Positions 1 to 11,246 of a DNA stretch of 64,000 nucleotides are shown here, piece by piece. The stretch is from assembly GCF_032062135.1 (NCBI RefSeq), contig NC_092859.1:43602952-43666951 (forward strand). The letters run 5' to 3'. This DNA is from Pyxicephalus adspersus. Lineage: Eukaryota; Chordata; Amphibia; Anura; Pyxicephalidae. The notes beneath the pieces were generated by a model. It saw nothing but the letters and a program-made list of their open reading frames with translations. It did no database searches and was not told the origin of the DNA. The position numbers and the translations under genes were made by a program. The stretch's first letter is position 1. Each line of letters starts with the position of its first letter.

Positions 1-321
1 AACAAGTGAAAAAAATATAATTTTAGTCTGGACATCCACTGTAAAAGCTTTATCCAGGCATTTTCAAAAGGAAACCCTCCAGCAAAAGATCCCATCATCT
101 ATTAACACCATCAGTCCATTAGCATTAGTTTTTACATGCTCAGAGTGCTGAAAAGAGAATTTCCTTTTGGCAATAGAAACATCCAAACAAACACAGTAAA
201 CAAAACAAACACTGGGAATGCAAAACAAGCATTTCAGCAACCTGTATTGTAGGAAGTTTTCTTGAATTCCTCATGTTCTTGAATTTGTGAAACTATCTAG
301 ATGATCGCTAGATAAACTCAC

Positions 322-373
322 TTGCCCGGCATCCTTCAGCTGCTCTAAAAACTTTCAGAACCGGTGTGACTAG
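322..373 (-). other. Weak candidate minus-strand exon
   Basis: On the minus strand a pyrimidine-leaning stretch ends in ttgttgcag, followed by 52 bases and then gtgagttt, a good donor apart from the A at the last exon base. One frame is open across it and reads LVTPVLKVFRAAEGCRA. It lies in the direction that the putative promoter at 29.5 kb would transcribe. I do not recognise the peptide, and splice-like pairs of this quality occur by chance in 64 kb. Confidence 0.15.
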
Positions 374-2049
374 CTGCAACAACTCAACACAAAGGCTTCA
401 ATTAAAGAAAAAAGGCTCTGCCCTTATTGGATAACACTTCATTAAAATTCTTTACAAACTGAAACTGTCCAGTCACCAGTAAAATATCTACAAATCAAAG
501 AATACAGAAAGACAGATAGTGACTTAAACGTCAATATTTAAATATTCGCATATAGTATAATTTAGTATGCTGTCACTCCATAAACAAAAAAAAATAAACA
601 AAGACAAATCTGAGCATTAAAAAAAAATGGAACAAAGTGAGAGGCATCAAAAATCAATCACACATTATGCTGGAATATTGTGGATTACACTTGTTTTAAC
701 GAAAACATAAGGACTGGCAGTTTAATTCAATGTAGTTATCTAGTTACAGTGTTTGCAGCATTTCTAAAAGTCCAGTGAATCCTGAAACACTTTAATTAAC
801 CTCAACCCTGACAATCACCTGTTGGTTGTATGAAAGAAAAAATACTAAAACTCAACACTACCCTACACATAACCATGTACAGAAGCTAGCTTTCTTCCAG
901 TTCAGGGTGGTTGGGCAGAGGTCCAACCTGTACCACCTTAAAATCTCATGTCAGGTCTAGCAAAAACCAGCCTATTTAGGCATTCTGATGTTTTTGGCCA
1001 GTTTCATAAATATAAAACGTGTTTAATCAATAGAAACATTTCAGACATGCAAATGTGTTTACGTTGAAATCTAAAAGCTTACCATGCAAGCAGTTGTATC
1101 CAAAACTAATAAAAGAAAACATACGCACAGCAAAATCAGTGACACCCACACACCAGAATTAAACTATTTTATATGTTATATTTCAATAATACCTTCGTTA
1201 GTGGTTCATTAAAAAAAAATCTGGAAGATCTACCATAAGCCATCGACTTCGAATTAGGTTGTCGTGTTCACTTGCATTTCATTACCCAAGGTGTGAGTGT
1301 CACCTGCAGGCTAGCCTTAATGGAACAGCACCCAAGAGTAATTCAGTCTGTATGTGCAGCAAAGCCATCTTAGATCTTGCTCCCCTAAGCACAGTACATA
1401 CAGAAGCTAATAATGAGGTTTCAGCAGGCGCTAGAGCTCCAAGCACCACTGCCACCGACAGCTCCTCTTCCCAAGCAGCAGACACACGACCTCTAACCCA
1501 GCTCTCAAGTCAGTTACATGGAACATCAGAATTTCTCATATTACAGGGAGGGAGGAAAGTAGGTTAGAAGGCGAAACACAAATTGCAAAGAAAGAGAATA
1601 TTAAGAGTAGCTGAGGAAATGTGTTACACCAAGAAAATGTAATTCTGTTTTATCAACTGCGTTTATAGATAGGAAGGGAGCTTATCATTGAACATTGGGC
1701 AACCTTGGTGACAAATGTTACAGAACTAAAAAGGAGAAGGTGCAGCTACTAAAACCAATAAGATTGGCTTCCAGTTTGAATCCTAGATTAGGGGTACTCT
1801 TATAAAAGTGTGGAAGGTAATGTGCAGGATTTCAGTTGTTTTACACCAAATGCAGAGGCATATGAAAATCTATTTCTTATTTGTGAGTGTGCTGCTTTAT
1901 GCTGAAAAAATAAAGTCATGACAAGGCTCCGGGTTAATAATCTGCCAGGAGATAAGAGATCTACTTGTCCAGGGATAATGAATGGCTGGAGTGCTGCCAG
2001 CCAGTCCTTTGGTCATGACAATGCCCTGGGTTTATCAACTGCAAAATAT

Positions 2050-2076
2050 AAAAAAAAAAAAAAAAAAAAAAAAAAA
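2050..2076. repeat. Poly(A) tract
   Basis: An uninterrupted run of about 27 A, between two similar segments. It could be an old retroposon tail or simple slippage. Confidence 0.9.
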
Positions 2077-2150
2077 GTAGATTTCTCACCAAGAGTAATG
2101 AAAAGCTGGAGTACTGCCTGTACTTCGGACATTACTACGCTAGGTGAAAA

Positions 2151-2481
2151 GAGACGGTGGCTCAGAGGTAGCACTCTTGCCTTTGCAGCGCTAGGTCCTG
2201 GGTTTGAATCTTGGGCAGGACACTATCTGCATGGAGTTTGCAGGTTCTCCCTGTGTCTGTGTGGGTTTCCTCCCACATCTCAAAAAACATTCAGTTAGGT
2301 TAATTGGCTTCCCCCCAAAAAAACTGACCTTAGACTACATTAATGACATATGACCATGATAGGGACATTAGATTGTGAGCCCCTTTGAGGGATCGTTAGT
2401 GACACGATTATGGACTTTGTACAGCGCTGCATAATATGATGGTGCTATATAAAATACTGTGTATTATATTAATAATAATTA
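2151..2481 (+). mobile_element. tRNA-derived SINE with L2-like 3' tail, near full length
   Basis: The head has RNA polymerase III promoter boxes: an A box at 2158-2168 (tggctcagagg) and a B box at 2201-2210 (ggtttgaatc). The body contains the conserved segment atggagtttgcaggttctcc and a 'cctcccaca' stretch. The tail at 2418-2480 carries acagcgctgc ... ggtgctatataaa followed by (TAA)n-like sequence, the L2/UnaL2-type 3' end that such SINEs use to borrow LINE reverse transcriptase. It is diverged and presumably inactive. A minus-strand copy lies at 37651-37945. The exact family name is not assigned. Confidence 0.85.
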
Positions 2482-5400
2482 TCTCATAGTTAACCAACGA
2501 TATAACTCTTAGCAAGAGTCTACCCCATGGTAAATTAGCCAGTTGACAAAATTAAAAAATTATTGTGTACGTGTAGGCATACATAAACACACATGTAAGG
2601 AAAGCAAAAACTGTAGAAAGGGAAGAGCACATATGAAATGTAGCAACTACAAGATCTTCGCTCACACAGCAACAGGTGCACATAGAGGAATCCACAAAGC
2701 TACACTTACAATTCCCACCTTCCTCTGGCTGCCTCCAGGGAGAAGGAAAGGCAGCTGCCTCGTCAGTCTCTTCCTTGCAGTTATTCCAGGTAGGTGGTAC
2801 AGCTCCCTATCAGAAATGAAGCATTCGAACAGCAATACCTCCAATGATAAGGAACCAGTACGCTGTTCCTTGAGTGTTACTTGTCAGTCCCCTCCCTCGT
2901 CTAGAGCTTGTGCCTCCCTCATTTGTGTGACAGCCTGCATTTCCAAGGCTTTGTGTAGTACAATGGAAACCCTAGAGGCTCCCACGCCTGCTCTTATTCC
3001 AGCCAACGTAGAGGGGGCAAAAGGTGCCAAGAAAGAAATAAATAATGAAGGAAACTTAGAAAAGCCAGGTAAAAACTTTGGGACTACTTGGCTACTTTTA
3101 TATCAACAGATAAAGGATGACACCTAAGCAAATCTGCTGAGAAAAACTGAACACTCCTCACACTAAAGAGTTTAACATCTCACAGGAAGCAGGCAGTTAA
3201 TCTTTAAAAATAAATCACTGCTGACACAACTTTGGGAATATTTACCCTGACGTCAATTAACACACAGGCAAACATAGCAGTATTTGTAGAATGGCGTTAT
3301 AAGCCCTTTTCCTTTCATACTAAAAGGTAATTCATACTTCAATTATACCAAATGTCAGAAACCAAAAATTGACCAAGAATAGCAGATTAAAACTTTTTGC
3401 CAATAATCCATCCATGTAAAAAGTTATCCCTGATGTTCAAAAATGGGGAAGGGTTCCAAAATATTCAAAATGTAAAAAAAATAAAATATTAAATTCTGTG
3501 GTAAGGTTCAAGACATAAAACAAAATTTAAATATTTTACGTGTTAAAAATTACAGAAGTGTTACTGAAGAACAGCCTCAATTTTCAGGGGCATAGAAAAT
3601 GTTTCTGGATGAAGCTCAGATAAAAATAACGTTTTGCTTTGCCATTTACATCCCCGGTAGTTTTTTGGCAATTTTAAGTCCCTAAGAAAATATTTTGTAT
3701 TTTGCACAAATTGACCTCTAATGTCTGTGTGCCATAAATGCAGATTACACTGCCCAGGTGTACGAACCAGATGGATAATTACAGGAAATGGGCTCCTGAA
3801 CAAGGCGGCCCCTAAGAGACACATCACAGCAAGCTTTATGAAATTATGTTCGTGAAGCTTTAGAAGCAATGAGACACTGAATTAAAATAATTAAAAAATA
3901 AAATAAAGGGTAAAACTGTGTCCTCCCATGGCCTTTCATAAACCTATCCAGACACAGGCTAGCTGATAGATACACTATTGAAGTAGCAGCCTTATCTTCT
4001 ACAGTGTGGGCAGTGTGATTTAGCGCACCAAAGAGCAGACAGGCCACAAGAACAAGAGTCACTGATAAAGAACAGAATTCTTTTAGGCGAAATACCAAGC
4101 ATTTAAAGCTAGTCGGTTAGCACTGCTAATAAAGTACACCCTGCACATCAAAGAAAAACTCCAGGCATATATTAAAATAACACAAATTCTGCTGTGCATA
4201 CATTAAAAACCTCTAACGCTGAATTCCAGCAAAGATTTGCTTGGATCAATTTTCAATCAGTTTTTTTTTTTTTGGAACACGTTTTTTACCCTATTTGTTG
4301 AAAGGATTTAAACCTTAAAAACACCACACTTTTGGGTTGCCTTCAGTCTCCAATGGAGAAAGTTTTCCTTACTTCTCCAATGGCACCGACTGTGAGGACT
4401 TTTAGGAGACATCTTGATCATCTGTAACTGGAGTTCTGTGCTACCAGTACAAAGTTTTAGTATTTAACACAACCAGAACCCTATAACTTAGAAGTAAATA
4501 GCTTTGGTAGACAAGAATAGAATAGATGACCCCCCACTAGTCATTCCTTATATGAGTGGTTGTAGTCCAACCAAATAAACTTTTGACTTAGTTTCCACTA
4601 AGGGGGGGGCTTAAGTTGCCTAAAATTACTATTAAAGTTATGACAAATCAGAAGATTTGTTTCTGGTAAAAAATAGTGATATTGGACACAAATGTATGAA
4701 CAAATCCATGAAAGATCCATTTGTTTCACACTGGTCCCATCTGCTAGTTTATGAGCACTTTAAAGCATAAGCCCACCCAAAACTGAAACCACATGCCACC
4801 ATTTGCATCCCTTCAAGAAATGCTGCAATCTATAAATGTCCAGCCCCACAGCAGCTGCTAATGTGATTATATGCAATGTGTCACTGTGTCCTGTCTGCCC
4901 CTCCCGGCTACTTTCTATAAAGCCAAGCTTGGTTATATGGCAGAAAAAGTGTAAAGACAAAAAATTCCATTTCAGGGATCAAGTTTTTATTCTTTAGTAA
5001 GTGAATAACTTAAGTCTTTGGTGGACTTCACCTTTAAGAATTCAAAGGTGATCATTACCATTTAAATACTAGTTAGTACCAATGTGTAATTATTTCACAA
5101 TCACATGTTAGCAGAACAAGCAAAGCAGTGTATCCCTCAAAAAGGAAACAAGACCAAAAGTAATAAAACAGCTCTCTTAATAGGAGGTGTGCAGAAGGTA
5201 GGCGGACAATATTTTATGCACAGAAATATGAAACAGACAGTATATAGGAATGTATAAGGTACAGTCTATGTAAAGTACAAAAGCAGGAAGCCCATACAAT
5301 TACTAAATCACACCGATTCAAGATCCTTAATGGCTCCATTGTTTGCACACAAGCAGGTTCTGTTTAGCTATAGACTTCACAGTCCTCCTACCTCTCCCAT

Positions 5401-5875
5401 TACCAGCCACCCCCCTCCCCTACCGAGATCTCCTATTCCTTCTAAATATCAACAGGCCTCTCTCCTTCACTTTTAAAAATGAGTCTGTCATCCCCAAGTT
5501 AGCTGCAGTTAATCAAACGGGTCTTTCATCCCATAACTACCTGCATCTGACAAGTACAGACTGTGGTCCTGAGAGAGGGGGATGAAATGGGAGTGCTGTG
5601 TGAGTGAAGAAGAATTAAGGAGACTCCCTGGAGGTCATGTAGAATAATCTAAACACAATAACTTCAACCATCACCTGTTAGATAACAGCTAATAATGCTA
5701 GGCTAGGGTAAAGACTGATAAAAAGGTGTCAAAGCAACAAACAATGGTACATTCAATTGTGCAAACAGCTTAACACATCAGGATATACACTTATCTGGAA
5801 AAAAACCTTTATATTATTATAGTCTGAATAAAAGGATTTTCATCAGCATTATGTGCCAACTATAGCTCACTCTAC
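2482..5875. other. Intron-like unique DNA with one long chance-or-relic ORF
   Basis: No repeat family recognised. It includes a 194-codon open frame at 2543-3127 on the plus strand and two overlapping minus-strand open frames at 3561-4098. None resembles a protein I know, and they lack a consistent start context. There are short homopolymers at 4261 (T) and 4603 (G). Confidence 0.4.
2543..3127 (+). other. Longest open reading frame, unassigned
   Basis: A 194-codon frame opened by TTG rather than ATG. The first 60 residues are K/H/C-rich and AT-driven; the middle is S/C-rich; the end is K/E/G-rich. A strong acceptor-like site (ctcttccttgcag, ending at 2779) and a donor-like site (ccag|gtaaaa, about 3066) bracket residues about 80-175, so part of it could be an exon on the plus strand. 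No domain, signal peptide or membrane segment is evident. I lean towards a chance opening. Confidence 0.15.
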
Positions 5876-5878
5876 TAA

Positions 5879-6177
5879 GGCTATGTACACATGTGCAATC
5901 ATTGTCTTTCACGATCCTTTCCAAGGACTGCACGATGCATGAGCGAGTGCTGTACATACAGCACCCATCTGCTCTATGGAAAGGAGAGGGGGAAAACGAC
6001 GCAGCGGCACCCTGCTGCGCGCTCTGCCCCTTTCACTTCTATTACGATCGTTCATAGTCCATGGATCCACCAGGACGGACGTTCAGATGATGAGCGCTGT
6101 ACACACGCAAGATTCTCGTCTGATATTGGCCCTGAGCCAAATACCCGACAAAAACAATTGCACGTGTCTACCAAGCC
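5879..6177 (+). mobile_element. MITE (GGCTA..TAGCC ends, TAA target duplication), first of an abutting pair
   Basis: The left end ggctatgtacacatgtgcaat matches the reverse complement of the right end (caattgcacgtgtctaccaagcc) with a few mismatches. TAA flanks it on both sides (5876-5878 and 6178-6180). It has no transposase. The interior shares motifs with the copies at 38769 and 58658 (tgctctatggagagg, cggcaccctgctgcg, gattctcgtc). The TWA target duplication points to PIF/Harbinger-type mobilisation, which is an inference. The second element begins immediately after the shared TAA. Confidence 0.8.
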
Positions 6178-6180
6178 TAA

Positions 6181-6463
6181 GGCTGTACGCGCAAGATTCT
6201 TTTTGGATATGAACGGTCAGGTCTTAGATGAGAATCTGACATGTACTGTGGTCACCCAATGTCATTTTTGACTATATCCCAACAGATCTGTGAACGACAG
6301 CTATAAAAGTCAAGAAAAAGATACTGCTCACTTGTTCTCCACCTTCCTCCTCCTCCGTAGAACAAAATAGATCGGTGTGTAAAGTGCTCGTTCATTCATG
6401 ACAATCTTTGTCTCTGGAAACAAACACGAAAGATTGTTCGAGACAAAAACTGTGTGTCCAGCC
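6181..6463 (+). mobile_element. Second MITE of the pair, different interior
   Basis: It starts ggctgtacgcgcaagattct directly after the TAA that closes the element at 5879-6177, and ends ctgtgtgtccagcc followed by TTA (6464-6466). The interior differs from the first element but shares the same end style and the words gattct and cgttcattcatgac. It has no coding capacity. It may be a separate subfamily inserted into the duplicated target, or the right half of a composite element. Confidence 0.65.
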
Positions 6464-8547
6464 TTATCTAAACTGCTCTCCAAGATAGGTACAAATAATA
6501 CATAGGAGGACCAAACAAACTTTAGTTATGTTTACTACATAAATGCGAAAGTCCACGTTGGGCAAACTATCCCTAAGAAGAAGTACCCTATAAAGAACAG
6601 TGTATTACTATATATCGCCCTAGAAAATCAGAGCCAATGGTTCCTTTCCCCAAATACATATGGTAAGGGACTGGACAACAGTCATCTCTTCTTTATGGGT
6701 TGTGTTAGCACAGGGTTTCTCAAACTGGGTTTCTTTACAGGTTTCTATTTCAACAAATTTTCTTTTCTCTTCTCATCTCCCCACCCACACGGAGTACTGC
6801 AGACATGGTCTAATCTTTGCATGACAGGCACATTGTAGGACCATGCACGGGTAACAACGAAGCTAGAAGGTCTGACCATGCAATAAATGGTGATTTAACC
6901 TGGGGGCTTGTAAATCTCAATCACACATAATACACTCTGTAACCTGCTCTATTCTGTGCACATAGAAGCAGAAAGTCCAGAAAATCTATAGCTGACCGGC
7001 CAATAGGCGACAGTCCATAATGCATACAGCCAATACAAGTGCAGTTGTCAACTATCACGCCTAAGGCGACCTTTTCTACATTTTACCAAATAACACTGAT
7101 TAATATCGTAAAGCTGATGGCAAAGCTCAATATGAAGGGTGTTGTCATAGTAACCAGATTTTCTCTAGCACAAGTATTAGCAAAATCTGATTGGTCCGTA
7201 GTGGCCAGGGGTTTCCCTTTAATACAAATGACACGATGGCCATTGTATGTTTATACTGTGTACATCTAGAGTAAAACGGGAAGTGGATTGTTCTCCTGCA
7301 TAATAAAAATAACTTGTAGCACACTATATCATTTGCCATTGAAGAATACTGGAAGTAACAAATCAATGGATGATATAGAACCACCACCAGGTTTCAGCAT
7401 GGTGAGATGACAGACAAGGCGATCAATAAGTTACACATGACTTGTGTAGTGATGCGACAGATAATTGTGCCATGTAACCGAAGAAGAATCTCATCAACCT
7501 TTATAAACCTAATCATGAATTAAAGGGAAACTGTAAATTAGGGGAGCACAGGCTGGATATTTTTTACTGACAAAATTATTACTCTTCTTGCTTTGGTGAA
7601 AGAACAAAGTTGATCAGAACATTGAAATACGTGCTTGCTTTACTTCAATATTCATTATTCCTATTCTTTTCTCTGAATATGGACCAGATTATCATTTCAG
7701 ATGGGTAAGGATTCTATGTTGATGCAATAAGCAGTTCTATAATTTAGAATTGTTCATAATTACCGAAGAATCCTTAGAAGTTTCAATCACAAGAGATTGC
7801 ATTTATTGCCCCATCACACATCCAGGTGGAACTTGAAGTATGGCAGTTGTCTCTATTTGACCGTTCCAGAAAAAAAATACCTACTTGTCACACTTACCTA
7901 AAGGCTTTGGAAGACTACAATGCGTCCTAATCTATTTTTTTTTCTTTATATTTTTTTGTGCATTTCATAAACTTTTCACATTATTGTTCAAACCAGTTTC
8001 CTATCAAAGAGCGAACATGTTAGTACATATAGTAGTTGTACATATAGTATTTTTTTTTGTTTATACACTTCTATACTACACAAATATATAAACCATAATT
8101 GCAATTATTATTGTCTAGTAATCTAATTTGATTTCAATGTTTTGCTTCCTCTGACATCTCTTCACCCCGTGATGAACTGTGATCCTACTTAAATGCAATA
8201 AAGAGCTTGTTGAGGGGTGTGACAAGAAAACAGAGTGAGAGAGGGGCACAAACACCCTGATTTGCATCACAGTACCCTGGGGTGAAGCTTTTCACTTTCA
8301 ATAAGAGTTGGGATGTGTTGCATTGTGTTAGGAACAGAAAAAGTGTGAAATCTTGTGATGGGAGGTCTGTTTGTGAATAGAGTAATCCCAAGAGTCCAAA
8401 CCCACAATGGCTAATGCAATGTACATATTTTTCAAAGCTTTTTCAACTGAGAAGACCCACAATGCAAAGCTCCCCAGGAAGGGTTCAATACAGACAGGAC
8501 CCTGCCGAGCCATTAAGTATTATAATAAAGCAGAGAGAGGGAAGAAC

Positions 8548-8730
8548 ACTCGTGTGAATTAACCTGATTGTTTAACTGGAGGAAAGTCAATTTTGGGCAT
8601 AATTGCAACTTAATTCCTCTATTACAGCTGCAGCTTTAGCTCAGGCTGTCAGCTGATTTCAAAAGCAGCCAAAGCTTGCTGCAGAGGATGGAACAATGGA
8701 TCACAAATAGATCGTGCATAAATTTAGGCA
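8548..8730. promoter_or_regulatory. Candidate conserved regulatory element (intronic)
   Basis: A compact, non-repetitive block with TAAT/ATTA homeodomain-type cores (aattaacc, aattgcaacttaatt) next to E-box motifs (cagctgcag, cagctg) and an acaatgg SOX-type core. It has no open frame of interest. Its density of developmental transcription-factor motifs resembles vertebrate non-coding enhancers. The call rests on motif content only; conservation cannot be seen from one sequence. Confidence 0.25.
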
Positions 8731-11184
8731 TGCCACCCACCCACCAACACCATCTTTAGGCAAATTCCCCAATAGAAGTCATCTAACTGAATTACTTGCA
8801 AAGGACAGAAGTAGTGTGCATATTTTCCAGCACTACTACGTCCCCTAAAATCACTAATGTGCAGAATCTGGCCATAGCCGGCATTTCAATTTCAAAGGCA
8901 GGGGAGCAGAAAGCAGTATTTTTAGTATTAAGAGAATAAAAAGGCTGATATCAGGTCAGATTTGGGTATTTGTTGGACAGAGAGCTGCAAAAAGTAATAA
9001 TAATAAAAAAAAAATGGCAAGCAGAAGCAAATATATCATAAAATGTAACAGTTTACTGAATCTTCCACTTTTATCAGGTGTTACAAATTAAACATGAAGT
9101 CTTGTAGGATTTCTATAGTCCAATGCTCTAAAGTGATAAATGGAATGGTATGAAAATCAAAAATACATTGAGGGTTTTTTTTTTTTACAGTGCAGACACT
9201 AATACTGCCAAAAGTCATTAACTGGCCTTTTAGCCTTCCACTAGGGATATAGCTAAGCACCAGAAAAAGTAGAAAATTATTTTTTTCTGGCAGGGTAAAA
9301 AGGTGAACTCTCAGAAAAGAATGTCAGGCTATACATTACGCCATGGTGAGGGACGGCCATGCACACATTCACGCTGGATTCATTCTGCATCTCTGTGTCA
9401 CCGTCTATGAACTTCTCTCTCTCGAAGATGGAACGCCAACGCTCTGCAGGCCTTGTGAGCACTGCAGAGAGGGAGCTGATGGGGCATTTGATCAAGTGGT
9501 TTTGCACTTCAGCCAGTCACTTCGGCACGCCTGACTTGCTGATACATTGCTCCCTCTCCACAAGCCGTCCCCATTTATTCTAACTCTCCCTGCACATACT
9601 AGATTTATGTTATGACGTATGGGAAAGACCGAAAAGGGGGGTAAATATGCATTATACAAGTGGTAAGATACGTAAAATAAGCTATCATCACATTTTGTGA
9701 ATAGCAACATAAAATTACTAATAGCTAGCAATATAGGCTAGTCATACACTCCTCCAATATTAGAATGCAATCCAACGAATAGCAGTATCACTTGCAAAGA
9801 GACAGGGGAAGGCACTAGTTTTACATGTTTTGGACACAAGGATCATAAGTTCCACATATTTCCAAGAAGTTTAAAAATATCTGCAAATGCTTAGAATCTT
9901 GACACTATTTCCAGAGTAACAGTCGCATCATCTTACATATAAGCCACCCATAAGAAAGTGGACAAATGCAACCATTCCTAGAAAAAAAATGGTGGACACT
10001 TATCTGCAGTTAGAAAACTAGGCTGTTGTATTGTGACATGCCTGGTGAGACAGTTTGCAAGATTAAATTAAATCTTGATAAAAGATGGAATAACTGACAA
10101 CTAAACACATGTGCTAAAGCATTCTTTTCCAAAGATCTGCCCATGTATAGCTGACCTACCTTGCTTTTTACAGAACTGTATTTCCTATCGCAACCACTTA
10201 TATATCACATTTAGTGCAAGATAAAAAGCAAAGAAAAAGATCTGATTAGCCATTATAGACTACATAAACATACGCAAGATCTAATAGGATTCCCCAACAG
10301 AATCCATATACAAAAAGGTCCTCATGTATTAAAATATGCCTGAATAATTATTCATTATTATCCATGCAAGCTCTAGATTTTTAGTCGGTTTATAGCGTAT
10401 TTTGAGAACCGTGACCAGTTGCTACGAGCAACAGTCTTGAGCGCGTAAGGTTAACCGCTGTCCAAGCTGTAGCAATTACATTCATGTCACAGGACACACA
10501 GCTTGCAGCTACGGTACAGCAGGGGAAATGAAAAAGGAGCTGGTTTTGTTTGAAATAATATTACAGAAGACCTTTACACTGCACACCTTTCCCCACGAGC
10601 TCGGCAGGAAATTCAGACACTTTTGTAAGCCACCATAACACAAAAGCCTTGTCTGTTACAATGCAGCAGAAGAATATGTGGGCAAAGTCACAGTTTTCAC
10701 AGCACAGAATGGTATAAAAGCAAACACCGGAGGTCACCACCTACAGTGCTCTGAAAAAAAGCTAATTAACCTGATTTAGGAATGAATAATGTTTTATTTA
10801 CACGAGTGTCACCAACTGTATTGTCTGGGCACCCAGGAGACTTCACAGAGATACCACTTTCGAGAAGCCTAGAAGTTAAGAGATGTCATGGGAATTATTA
10901 GGTAGCATTCAGAAGCAACTGTTTGAAAATGGTTAAAAGTAGGATTCTTCTATTTCTGTACCTGCGGGTAACTTTTATGTTACTATTTTAAAATGAAAAT
11001 TCCCAAAAAGGGAAGGTAATATAGCTGAAAAGAAAGCTAAAAAATTTAACAAGCCGTTTGCTGACAAACGACTTGATAAAGAAGACCTCCTGTGTAGCTC
11101 CTAAAGTCAAAGAATGGCAACACAAAATATTCTGTGAAAGTAATGCTACAGAAGGCAAGACTAAAAGCATTGCAGTTTATTATT

Positions 11185-11246
11185 GATTATAGACATGCTA
11201 CAATAGATGGTCATTGATCCTAGACATGCTGCAGAAGATGGTCAAA
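11185..11246 (+). repeat. 31-bp tandem duplication, two copies
   Basis: 11185-11215 and 11216-11246 share gatnntagacatgct.ca.nagatggtca with about five differences. It is a minor local duplication with no evident function. Confidence 0.8.

Larger units (their letters stand above)
1..2149. other. Intron-like unique DNA, no confident gene
   Basis: AT-rich sequence with no repeat family I recognise. It holds a possible 52-bp minus-strand exon at 322-373 (acceptor ending ttgttgcag, donor gtgagt) and, at 1259-1567, a GC-richer patch open on both strands. Neither is a known protein. A poly(A) run lies at 2050-2076, and similar sequence on either side of it (1978-1999 and 2098-2119, aatga..gctggagt.ctgcc) suggests a small duplication. 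Confidence 0.4.

Noticed and set aside
1082..1105. Possible 23-bp minus-strand microexon (acceptor gttttcttttattag, donor ATG|GTAAGC)
   Set aside because: The splice pair is attractive, but there is no reading-frame, conservation or neighbour evidence; chance pairs are expected in 64 kb.
1259..1567. Ser/Thr-rich 102-codon plus frame with an overlapping 61-codon minus frame as gene
   Set aside because: Open on both strands because the patch is GC-richer and stop-poor. No motif or known protein, and no convincing exon borders.
2151..2230. Functional tRNA gene
   Set aside because: A and B boxes are present, but the sequence continues into a SINE body and does not fold as a complete cloverleaf with a recognisable anticodon arm.
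3561..4098. Two minus-strand frames (102 and 84 codons) as a protein gene
   Set aside because: They overlap in different frames, have alternative start codons and contain AT-driven hydrophobic runs.
6711..6745. hAT-like start (cagggtttctcaaactgg)
   Set aside because: No matching right terminus or family interior follows; the word alone is too short.
7885..7922. Minus-strand exon ending TTTAG|GTAAGT at about 7905
   Set aside because: The donor is good, but upstream is an A-rich stretch with no acceptor, and the frames close quickly.
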